Positions 9,693 through 19,345 of a stretch of DNA of 64,000 nt are shown one piece after another. The first letter of the stretch is position 1. Each line of letters starts with the position of its first letter. Source of the stretch: Strigamia acuminata (taxonomy: Eukaryota > Arthropoda > Chilopoda > Geophilomorpha > Linotaeniidae). A program made the translations under genes and the position numbers. The notes under the pieces are model-generated. The model ran no database searches and was not told where the DNA came from. It saw nothing but the letters and a program-made list of their open reading frames with translations. The DNA is taken from NCBI GenBank assembly GCA_949358305.1, contig OX442316.1, forward strand, positions 15,500,001 through 15,564,000. The letters run 5' to 3'.

Positions 9693-12455
9693 ATGGCGAT
9701 GGCGGATTCATTTGTGAACGTTTCCTCCTCATCAACGACGGTCGAGAGGTTGACCGATAGGAATTATTTTCTCTGGAAGATGAGATTGCGAGCAGTATTA
9801 AAGATGAAAGGCCTATGGAAGATGGTGATCGTGAACGACGAACCGGAGAAAGGACGGCTTGGACAGGCAAATTACGGCCAGATGAGGGCAATTTGGGAGA
9901 ATTGGGAACAGAAGAATGACGAGGCCATGGGGATCTTGATGCTGTCACTTTCAGCGGAACAAGGAGTGCGTTACAGCATGGAAACGAACGCCAAAAAGTT
10001 GTGGGAAACGATTGAGACTCACATGGGACCAAAGAACGATTTTGAAGTGGTCAAATGCGGCATAGAATTAGCGCAACTCAAGATGAACGAGAAAGAAACG
10101 ATTGATACGTACATAAATCGTGCAGAGGCAATAAAGACCAAAGCATCGGAACTTGGGAAAATATATAGCAATCAGGAGATGCTAAGTTACGTAGCACGAG
10201 GGCTGCGAGTTGAATTTGAGCACAATGTGCGAATTTTTGAGGGACAAAACAACAATTTGACTTTGAGTGAAGCTCGAACTGCTTTGAGATTTGAAGAGGA
10301 AAGACAGCGGGCAAAGAAGAAAAGTCACGATGGAAATGGAAACGAAAACGCGTACAGAACTCGACCAAAGGGGAAATGTAACATTGAATGTTACAATTGC
10401 CACAAGATTGGGCATTATGCCAGGGACTGTTGGTCCAAGAGCAGAACGGGCGATACAACGCGCGGAAATGCAAATCCACGTGGAACCGCAACAAACACAA
10501 GGACGCCGAACAGAGGATGTGGCGGAAATAGGGCAAATGAACAGTCAGCACGAAGCGAGGTGCGACCAACACCCAAGCCACGGGAATATTCGTGTGGAGC
10601 GAGAGTTTTGGCGATTAATGAAGCTGTTGAGCGGGAAAGCGATGAGGAAACGCCGGATGAACTTGAAGACTGGCTTCTGGATTCAGGGGCAACAAGTCAC
10701 ATGGTATCACACAAAGATGATTTTGAGTTTTTCGAGTCATATCCGCAAAAAGTCGGACTGGCAAGTGAGGCAGAAGCGAAGTCACCAGGACGGGGGCAGA
10801 TGCGTGTCACAGAAGACGTTTCGAGGAACACGTTACGTCTGAGCAACGTGCTCTATATTCCGAACCTGCAGACGAATTTACTATCTGTTCCGAAGATGGT
10901 CGATGCTGGGTTGACGGTGACGTTTACACGACAGTGCGCCAACGTGCAAGATGAAGATGGAAATCACGTGATGAGGGCACAGCGTGTTGACGATAAATTT
11001 ATGATTGGGGCGATATACAATGAAGCCAACCACACACAACCTGTTAACGAGGTAGCGTGTACGACACAATGTTTGACACGGACTTTATGGCACCAAAGAT
11101 TGGGACATCCAAACTTCAAAAATATGGAAGACATGAAAAGTCAGAATCTTGTAATAGGATTGAATTGGGATGAAAAATTGCCAGATGAGACTTGTGTGGA
11201 ATGCGTGAAAGGGAAGATGACAAGGGTTCCACGACGTGCTGTTTCATATCAACAATCCCAAGAGATAATGGAATTAATTCATATTGATTTGATGGGGCCA
11301 ATGCCCGTACCCACATTAGGGGGAGCGCGTTATGTGCTAACTATGGTTGATGATTGTAGCCGAATGGTATTTTTGAGAGTATTGAGCACTAAAAGTGAAG
11401 CTGGGACCGCAATCAAAGACTTCGTGGCGCATATTGAATTGCAGATGGGGCGATTGGTGAAGCGAATACGGTCGGACAATGGCGGGGAATTTTTGAATGA
11501 CAGTTTGGGACAATACTTCACTCAGAAGGGGATTTTACACGAACTGACCACCTCATACTCACCCGAGAGCAACGCGATCGCAGAACGCATGAATAGGACC
11601 GTGACAGAAGCGATGCGAACTTTATTAGTGGACTCAAAGTTGCCACAGAAGTTTTGGGGCGAAGCTATTCTGACAGCTGCTCATTTACGCAACAGGTGCA
11701 AGACGAGTACACACGGCAAGACGCCTTACGAACGTTGGAAGGGGAGAATACCCAACGTTAGCTACTTGAGACGCTTTGGATGCGTGGCTCACGTACTAGA
11801 ACCAAAGTTTCGACAAAATAAGTTGAAAGATAAAACCAGAGAAGGCATACTAGTGGGTTATTCGACTAAAAGGAAAGCCTACAGGATATTTATGCGAGAC
11901 ACAGGGAAAATCACAGAATCGTGTGATGTAGTTTTTGAAGAATTACGACTGGGGAATACTTACCTTGAACGGACGGGTGAATCTGAAGAACCGGTGGATT
12001 TAGACGTTGTTTACGACCTTGGTGAAGCACCGCCTCAACCGATCGAACAACTTGCTCCGGATGTAGACATGGACGAACCGGACCCACCCATTGTGGCTCC
12101 AGTACCGGAACAGTTGCCCGCTCGGAGGGGAGGACGGAGGCCGGGCGCCACCAAGGAAGTGCTAGCAGCAAACAAGCAAGCTCGTATAGACGAAACCGAA
12201 GCGAATTTGCAACAGCGAGGAGTGCGACGCTCAACAAGGATTAGAGAGCAAGCACTGCGACAACGGGGAACGCGACAACGAGGAGCGCGACACCGAGGAG
12301 CACGACACTCAAGAAAAATCCTAGAGCAGGCATTGATGGCGGAAATAATGTTTACACCGAACACCTATGAAGAGGCTATGGCGTCGGATGATGCAAACGA
12401 ATGGCGAAAGGCCATGCAGGAAGAAATAGATTCGATGCACCAACATCAAGTTTAG
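9693..12455 (+). CDS. Copia gag-protease-integrase (5' part of gag-pol)
   Basis: A 920-residue frame from an ATG 146 bases after the primer site. The N-terminal gag region has DRNYFLWKMRLRAVL, typical of copia gag. A CCHC zinc knuckle lies at C233-C236-H241-C246 (CYNCHKIGHYARDC). The retropepsin active site is D330-S-G (WLLDSGATSH). The GAG-pre-integrase motif LWHQRLGHPNF is near 465. The integrase triad is D532, D595 and E631 (spacing 62 and 35, the D,D-35-E pattern). A basic, repeat-rich linker (RQRGTRQRGARHRGARH) occupies about 850-880. The frame ends at TAG 12453-12455, but the same frame stays open beyond it into reverse transcriptase, so this stop looks like a lesion rather than a normal end. 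Confidence 0.93.
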   Translation: MAMADSFVNVSSSSTTVERLTDRNYFLWKMRLRAVLKMKGLWKMVIVNDEPEKGRLGQANYGQMRAIWENWEQKNDEAMGILMLSLSAEQGVRYSMETNAKKLWETIETHMGPKNDFEVVKCGIELAQLKMNEKETIDTYINRAEAIKTKASELGKIYSNQEMLSYVARGLRVEFEHNVRIFEGQNNNLTLSEARTALRFEEERQRAKKKSHDGNGNENAYRTRPKGKCNIECYNCHKIGHYARDCWSKSRTGDTTRGNANPRGTATNTRTPNRGCGGNRANEQSARSEVRPTPKPREYSCGARVLAINEAVERESDEETPDELEDWLLDSGATSHMVSHKDDFEFFESYPQKVGLASEAEAKSPGRGQMRVTEDVSRNTLRLSNVLYIPNLQTNLLSVPKMVDAGLTVTFTRQCANVQDEDGNHVMRAQRVDDKFMIGAIYNEANHTQPVNEVACTTQCLTRTLWHQRLGHPNFKNMEDMKSQNLVIGLNWDEKLPDETCVECVKGKMTRVPRRAVSYQQSQEIMELIHIDLMGPMPVPTLGGARYVLTMVDDCSRMVFLRVLSTKSEAGTAIKDFVAHIELQMGRLVKRIRSDNGGEFLNDSLGQYFTQKGILHELTTSYSPESNAIAERMNRTVTEAMRTLLVDSKLPQKFWGEAILTAAHLRNRCKTSTHGKTPYERWKGRIPNVSYLRRFGCVAHVLEPKFRQNKLKDKTREGILVGYSTKRKAYRIFMRDTGKITESCDVVFEELRLGNTYLERTGESEEPVDLDVVYDLGEAPPQPIEQLAPDVDMDEPDPPIVAPVPEQLPARRGGRRPGATKEVLAANKQARIDETEANLQQRGVRRSTRIREQALRQRGTRQRGARHRGARHSRKILEQALMAEIMFTPNTYEEAMASDDANEWRKAMQEEIDSMHQHQV

Positions 12456-13877
12456 AAAATAGAGCCGCGACCTAGCGATGCAAAGCCAGTTAAATCAAAA
12501 TGGGTTTTTCGCATAAAGACAAATGCCGACGGCTCGATAATTCGATACAAAGCTCGACTTGTAGCGGTCGGATGCGGACAGAGACCGGGAATGGACTACG
12601 ATCAGACATTCTCACCAGTGGTCAGAATAGAGTCATTGAGAACACTGTTGAATGTAGCAGCCAAAGAGGACTTACTTCTGGACCAATACGATGTTAAGAC
12701 AGCGTACTTACACGGGAAACTGAAGGAGAAAATATATATGGAGCAACCAAAGGGTTTCGAGACTGGAGAGGGCGATTGCGTATGCAGACTAGAGAAGAGT
12801 TTGTATGGATTAAAGCAATCTGGGCGCTGCTGGAATGAGAAGTTGCACGAGGTACTGACAAAGTGCGGATTTGAGCGCTCACCGGACGATCCTTGCCTGT
12901 ATATATGCAGAAGTGAGCGAGGCGTGATAATGATGGGAGTTTATGTCGACGATCTTGTCACAGCCAGCTCTAGCGCTAAATTTCGAGACGAGAAAATGGC
13001 ACAATTGGGGAAATTTGTCGAATTAGTTCACATGGGCGAATTAAAGTACATTCTGGGATTAGAAATCGAACGAGACAAAAACGAAATCAGACTTTTTCAA
13101 CGCAAATACGCCGAAAAGGTGCTACGACGTTTTGGTTTGGACAAATGTAATGCAAACGCCACACCGTGCGAACTGGGACTGAAACTGGAAGAGTTTGCAG
13201 ATAGCCCGCCGGTGGATGCGACTTTGTATCAAGAAATAATAGGCAGCGTGATGTATTTGGCAACAAGCACACGACCTGATCTGAGTTATCCAGTCAGCTC
13301 TCTCTCGAGGTTTAATAAGGATCCGAGGGAAATTCACCTTGCTGCGGCCAAACGTTTACTACGTTACATCCGTGGGACGCAGAACTACAAGTTGCATTAC
13401 GGGAAAGAAAAATCATGGCTATACGCGCACGCCGATTCTAGCTGGGATTCGACGGCAGACGCACGGACATTTACGGGATACGTGGTCAAAGATGGAGATT
13501 CGCTAATCAATTGGAAGTGTCGAAAACAGGGCGACGTGGCCGAATCATCATGCGAGAGCGAACTCGATGGCATTTCGGATGCGATACGAGATTTAACGTG
13601 GACGAAATCCGTTTTGAAGGACTTGGGCGCAACATTTAACAAAGATGTCAAACTCTACAACGACAACCAAGCGGCGGTACAGATGTTACAAGACGGAATC
13701 CAACGCGTGAGAAGCAAGTATTTGAATCGCAAATACCACTTCATTAAGGCGAGGGTGGAGACGGACCATATACGGGTTGAGCACATCCCCGGGACGGAGA
13801 TGATAGCGGACGCGCTGACCAAACCGCTCAGCGGACCGATTTTACTCAAATGTGTGCAGGGAATGGGTTTATATTGA
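12456..13877 (+). CDS. Copia reverse transcriptase-RNase H (3' part of gag-pol)
   Basis: This is the in-frame continuation after the TAG and has no start codon of its own at the domain boundary; the first ATG is at 12591. It contains the copia reverse transcriptase (KPVKSKWVFRIK, then YDVKTAYLHG, catalytic YVDD at 12942-12953) and a C-terminal RNase H (YAHADSSWDS, SSCESELDG, HIRVEHIPGTEMIADALTK). The stop is TGA at 13875-13877, about 90 bases before the 3' LTR. All expected catalytic motifs are present, so apart from the upstream stop the enzyme looks intact. Confidence 0.9.
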   Translation, partial: KIEPRPSDAKPVKSKWVFRIKTNADGSIIRYKARLVAVGCGQRPGMDYDQTFSPVVRIESLRTLLNVAAKEDLLLDQYDVKTAYLHGKLKEKIYMEQPKGFETGEGDCVCRLEKSLYGLKQSGRCWNEKLHEVLTKCGFERSPDDPCLYICRSERGVIMMGVYVDDLVTASSSAKFRDEKMAQLGKFVELVHMGELKYILGLEIERDKNEIRLFQRKYAEKVLRRFGLDKCNANATPCELGLKLEEFADSPPVDATLYQEIIGSVMYLATSTRPDLSYPVSSLSRFNKDPREIHLAAAKRLLRYIRGTQNYKLHYGKEKSWLYAHADSSWDSTADARTFTGYVVKDGDSLINWKCRKQGDVAESSCESELDGISDAIRDLTWTKSVLKDLGATFNKDVKLYNDNQAAVQMLQDGIQRVRSKYLNRKYHFIKARVETDHIRVEHIPGTEMIADALTKPLSGPILLKCVQGMGLY

Positions 13878-13952
13878 AGAGAAGAAAGAATTTAATTAAG
13901 TTCGATTTTTTGGGTTATTTTTGTTGTCTGTTAAATGCTGTTTACTTTGTGT

Positions 13953-13965
13953 AAAAAGAAGGGGA
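13953..13965 (+). promoter_or_regulatory. Copia polypurine tract
   Basis: AAAAAGAAGGGGA lies directly upstream of the 3' LTR and would prime plus-strand DNA synthesis. Confidence 0.75.
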
Positions 13966-13967
13966 TT

Positions 13968-14161
13968 TGTAGATATGTTTTTATCACAAAGTGTTATAGT
14001 CTAAGTGTATTAATTGATGTATTGTTGACGTACGAGATTGCACAAGAATGGAGTGCAACCGATGTAGTTATTGTAATGAGCGATGTTCGAGTTGGAATAA
14101 AATGCCGACATATTCATCTTGTTGATATTTCCAATGATTGAGTATTTATTCTAAACCAACA
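13968..14161 (+). repeat. Copia 3' LTR
   Basis: 194 bp, apparently identical to the 5' LTR and followed by the target duplication ACATC. Confidence 0.93.
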
Positions 14162-14260
14162 ACATCTGTTGCAACAATTAGTCATTAATGTGGTTTAGTG
14201 TGGTTTAGTTAAAGTGGTTTAAAAAATATAAACATTGTCGCCACCTACATCGAGAAATAT

Positions 14261-14660
14261 TCAGGGCGTCCCAAAAGTCTTCAATAAATGTATTCAAATT
14301 TGCATTATTATTCAAGTAATACATTTATTGAAGAAATTCAGTACTTTTGTAGTAGAAATTTAATTTCAGCTGATTTGTTTTCATTTTAAAACGAAAACAT
14401 TTAACTTAAGACGACTAAAATAAATTGGATAGTACTAATTTGATGGTGCTCTACAACTTCCTGATTGGAAATTTTGCTCTAACCTGATTGGTTTAGAAGT
14501 TAGCAAGTGAATGACCTTGAAAATAACCTTCAAGGTCAAATTTGAGGATGCCATCAGATTCGCAATGAATGATTTCCTACATGAGTTTTTTTTCAGTTTT
14601 CTGATATCTCAAGTATTTTGGAAATTACTTGGGGGGGTTCAGACTTTTGGGACACCCTAA
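14261..14660. mobile_element. Mariner/Tc1-like MITE
   Basis: Ends TCAGGGCGTCCCAAAAGTCT and (reverse complement of the right end) TTAGGGTGTCCCAAAAGTCT match at 18 of 20 bases. The GGGTGTCCCAAAAGT pattern is typical of mariner termini. A second small inverted repeat (AATAAATGTATT / AATACATTTATT) sits near the left end. The interior has no transposase. Confidence 0.7.
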
Positions 14661-14661
14661 C

Positions 14662-16622
14662 TTTGTCCTGGAAAACCAGACGAATTTTGATTAATTCACG
14701 TAACCACTGATAGTAATAATATTCGCGCATAGGGTAGATAAAAACCTGCCCTTATTTGCGCCCAAAACCACTTTCCGAGGCCGTTATTTTGGATTTAAGT
14801 GCCAGTATTACGTAGGTGGCACCCGGACATAAGTCGGGCAGACGTCGATTTATGGGCACTTGTTGAAATTGGGCCCCAGAGTTCCAAAAATTCTTGTACA
14901 TTTAGCTCTTTCATGTTTATTTAGGTGAACGAATAGGGCCAGTCAGTTATAAATTCGCCGCTAATGGGAGGCTCTGAAATATTGTTTGGTCCTAGAGGGC
15001 GCTTTTTGGATTCTAGACTAAGGCCAAAGTGGGTTTGAGGCTCACGGGGGCTTTCACTTTAGCTGAGTTGAAAATAGAAGCGGTTGAAAGAAATTCATTT
15101 TCAGCTTGTTTGCTTTTAGACGTTACTTTCTTTTTTCTTGTATTGATCACGACTGTTCTGCTGCGAAGATGAAGCAACTAATGAGTTTATTTCTGGCTGA
15201 ATAATTTTAAGGAAGGGTTGGGCGAAGTGCAAGTGCAAAGTACAAGAATTCGTTATTCGATATTATAACAATGAGGCGATATTACACTGTTTGCGGCTGG
15301 TACTTTTTCCTGCACGCATAATTCAATCTTTTAGTAGTTGTGGATTTGCGTGCAATTTTCTTTTTGACAGAACAAACGTGGAGTGGGATTCACACTTATG
15401 TTTTCAGAACTGATTTATTAATGATAATAACCTATCGCCATATTTTGTAGCGCATCAATTATTCGTGCGATTATTCTTGTTATTCTCAAGTTGTTTTTAA
15501 AATTTTCAAAATTTTTTTTAAAAATTTTTATATTTCGAAGCTGGATAAAGTTTAGGTAATTTAAAAGGCTGTTTGAATAAATAAAGTAAATTGAGTGGTG
15601 CGTCACTGGAGATGCCAATGTGCAGCATCAATTTAATTCATTCGCTATAAATCGTGTGGGTTATTTGAAATTGTTTGGAAAGAAAATACAAGTATATTTT
15701 TAGTTGGTAACCATATATTTATGAATCTTGGCACTAGTTCAGAAATGGGTGAAATGAAGCGATTTATAAGCTGGAGAAAATGCTGAAAAAGTAAAATTAT
15801 TGTCTGGTAATAATGTGTGAGTTTACAATCTGCAGGGAAAATGGACCTGAAGAAGTTCACAGTTAAGGATCGTAATTTAAAATGTTTTTTTATTTATTTT
15901 TGCCAAAATTCTGTCGAGAGTTTGTCATACAAATCAATTTGTCTATTTCTGAAACTATTGATGGAAGAACAACAACAACATTGAACACAAAATTGCTCAT
16001 TTCAGTCATCAATTAATTTGTATAAAATATAAAATAGATATAAAAGAATATAAGCTAACCCTAATGTGCAATAATTTCGTTGTGACACAACACTTAGTAG
16101 TCAGGTGGTACATACACCTGATGGTTACCACACTACACTGCATTATAAACATATTTTGACATATAACTTTAACACATATTTGTTATGAAATATTTATGTT
16201 TCTAATTTATTTTCAGATATAACTTACATAGTCCACACTCTGTAGACATTAAACAATCAAAAACCAAGGTCTGGGCTTTGCTCTACATCAAAAGCGGCAA
16301 CCCATAAGAAAACATTCAAGTAAACTAATATTAAACGATGTCTGAAGGCCAAAAATAAATATAAAATTATGTTTTACAGACTTTTCTCCGAAGCTAAGCG
16401 CCACGCGTGTTAGGATTCGGCGGTAGGTGTCTTTTATGTATATTTTACAATGGAATTTACAATTTTGAGAACATAACGGGAGCATTTATCTAAATATTAA
16501 ATCTACCTTCATTATTAATGTTAATCAGTGCCGTAAAGATTATATAAATTTAGAGAGGGCTCGGCGTGACTAGCGAGTGAAATTTTGTGCATGGATAATG
16601 AGCTAAGCAAATTGATTTTACC
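14662..16622. other. Gene-free stretch
   Basis: No gene recognised. It has a slightly higher GC patch at 14690-15080 and AT-rich low-complexity sequence after it. Confidence 0.55.
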
Positions 16623-17228
16623 ATGAACTAAGGATAACATGGACAGGTATACACTTGTTCAGTGCATTTTGCCACCGATGGCGTCACATAATATAACCTA
16701 TAGCCACACTGTTTAACAGGCAACAAACATGCTTAGTTGGCAAGCAATGCATGATACGTGATTGCCGTCGTCCAATCAGCACATAGAACAACGAATCAAG
16801 AGCCCCAGTGACTTTAATTGCCATATTTCAGCGATTTCTACAATGGTTACAAGTTTTGAACAAGGGATTGCATTAAAATAAGATAATAGCAAGTAATACA
16901 ATTCAAAAATGGCAGAAAATTGATGACATAATCACTGATTGACTAATCAAACAAAGGCATGTTATGTGATATTAATTTTATCCATTTTTTTGCATCAAAC
17001 CTAAAATATTCTATACTTATGTCACCCCCATTTTTTAGGAAAATCACTGCCAAATTTATTTTTCTACAAAAGTTATAAACCTGTTAATTTTAAATGAATT
17101 TTAATGCCAAAATACATTTATTAAAAAATTGGTTTGATTCCAGATGAAGCGCAAAAAGAAATATTTCAAAAAAACTGATTATTCTATACTTATGGCGCGC
17201 ACCTTAGTACATGTTATCTTTGGTTCAG
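16623..17228. mobile_element. MITE, family A copy 2
   Basis: The left end ATGAACTAAGGATAACATGG and the right-end reverse complement CTGAACCAAAGATAACATG match the family at 6924-7333, as does the interior CAAACATGCTTAGTTGGCAA block. This copy is about 200 bp longer and more diverged; extra AT-rich sequence follows about 16800. Confidence 0.7.
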
Positions 17229-19224
17229 GATGTTTTTGTGTGCAAAAAAATAGAATTTAGAGCTTGAATTTGGCATCAAGATACCAAGTGTTCGGCTGTA
17301 GGTGAAAAATGTTTGGATTGGTTGTCCAAGAAGCTAACACAATTGCATCAAGGTTGCTAACTGACATGACAAGACTGAAATGGACATGTGGTGTCTTTTG
17401 AAGTGCACCTGGTTTGGAAAGGCGTTAGACACACTCAGCACCTTGACCTGCGAATATCTTGTAAAACAGCAAAAGAAATGCAAATTTGTGTTTAGAAAGA
17501 AAGCTGACATCGAGGCGGCTTTGCAGGTTTCTCAGATGACCACTTTGGACGAAAAGATCCGGAGGTAGTTGTGAAAACAAGCAATTTGCTTAAACAAACA
17601 TCATTATTTCATTTATTTGAAGCTGAAAGACTGCAAAGTTTCTCACGAATATCGAGCTTGTAATGTAAAACTTGCACAAAGCTTTGTTTATAGAAGTTGG
17701 ACAACCTGTAATTGAAATTCCGCGTGATCCCTTACAGCATTAAGCAGACGGCAATAAATTTGAGAATTTGCAGGGTAAAGGTCAATGAACATTATTTTAG
17801 TGTAGTGAGGACTTAACAGCTTTGCCTTATTTTATTTTAATGCGTTATATAGTGTGAGCGGTTGAGGATTTGCATGCGGTGTATTTTGTTTTGTGCAACC
17901 TTGCAGAGTTCAAGTCAAACACATGGGGCCGATCTGCGGGTTTCCTCCGGAAAGTGGCTCTACATTATTGGATTTTTCTTTCCTCAAAAGGAAGAAGAAA
18001 AATTTGAGAGGCGGGAGAAGTGGTTAACCACTTAGCGAGCAAAGATGGCATAACCAGATACCAAATAAAAAATATTTAAAAAAAAATTTTGAGGGCTTGA
18101 AAGAGCTCGTATGGTTCAAAAATTTATTTTACAATATATATTGCTTTTTGTTGGAACGAAGAAACGTTTGCCGTCTCTAGAAGAAGCGGGAAATTAAGAA
18201 CAGGTGTTCAGGGGCGGAAATTGTAATATCCTGTCTTGTCTTACGCCCCAAACTTCCTTTTTTCCCTCACTTGGGACATAAGTCGACGAAGGGTAAGAGT
18301 ATAGCGACGCTGGAAAGAGCGACTCTGAAATAGCGATCACTCAGAAAAGCCGCGCTGGAAAGAGCGACGCTATATTAAGATGGGAAATTCACGAGCGTTG
18401 CTCTTTTTAGCGTCGCTATTCTGGTGTTTTCTGATGTAAGTCCTCTTGCAATATAGCATATTCAGTCTGCACCACAAACAGTGATGAGTCTCTCATTTAT
18501 TTGGTTAAAACTCACACTTTTCACGTAATGCATTTCGAAATGAATAGTATTTCGTGGAATGCATTCGGAGTATGTTGCAATACAATGTCAATGTATTTTT
18601 TAACCATCTTGGGAGCATGTTAGTTGGGAATGGCAACTGTCATGTTGCAAATGACTAGATGGGTGGTATGGTGTAGTGACCAGACCAGTGATTATTGGAT
18701 AGCTAACATAAAAATTACCAATGTTGATGAGAGGTTTAGGCGTGTTGTGATTAGCTTTTTTGTGCAATATTTGCTCAGATCTGCAGTTAGTTAAAGCAGA
18801 TGTGGTGTAAGAAAAATGATGGAGATTTCATATTTTTTTGATGCATTTGAAAAAGAAAATTGAAATTTAATATTTTCCTATATGGTTCAAAAATGCATCG
18901 ACATTATATTGAAATGTATTGCAATGTATTTTGAAATGCATTGGGTTACGCGAGAATGCATTTTGTAATAGATTTTTGGGTGGTGTTTGTTTACAAATGG
19001 TAATTCATTTTGTATAATGTATTTTGGAACCATGTGGGAATCGGAAAATCTTGATCAATTTCATATTGCGTGGCATTTATTCTTGTGTAAATCTGAACAA
19101 ATAAATGACACAGAAAGGAAATCTTTGATCCCATAACAATAGAAGGAGGTTTGATTACAACTGAAACTCAAGTTCGAAAACAAGGTCAAATTTCGCTATA
19201 ATTGCTGCAAAATCAATATTATTA
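17229..19224. other. Gene-free stretch with a small inverted repeat
   Basis: No supported gene. At 18300-18425, ATAGCGACGCTGGAAAGAGC units are followed by an inverted related copy (GCTCTTTTTAGCGTCGCTAT), suggesting a small foldback remnant. Confidence 0.5.
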
Positions 19225-19345
19225 GGCAAAAAATTCATTTTTAGACAAAAAATTCATTTTTAGACAAAAAATTCATTTTTAGACAAAAAATTCATTTTTA
19301 GACAAAAAAATTCATTTTTAGACAAAAAAGTCATTTTTAGGCATT
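19225..19345. repeat. 19-bp minisatellite
   Basis: Tandem copies of TTCATTTTTAGACAAAAAA, about six units, with small indels. Confidence 0.85.

Larger units (their letters stand above)
9339..14161 (+). mobile_element. Complete Ty1/copia LTR retrotransposon
   Basis: LTRs of 194 bp at 9339-9532 and 13968-14161 begin TG and end CA and appear identical. They are flanked by the 5-bp target duplication ACATC (9334-9338 and 14162-14166). A primer site follows the 5' LTR and a polypurine tract precedes the 3' LTR. One long gag-pol frame (9693-13877) has the copia order gag, protease, integrase, reverse transcriptase, RNase H. A single in-frame TAG at 12453-12455 splits it between integrase and reverse transcriptase. 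Identical LTRs imply a recent insertion. Confidence 0.95.

Noticed and set aside
10078-13849. Many ORFs antisense or in other frames to copia
   Set aside because: They shadow the real gag-pol frame and show no motifs of their own.
17380-17568. 62-codon plus-strand ORF
   Set aside because: Unrecognised, short and without splice or promoter context; length is within chance.
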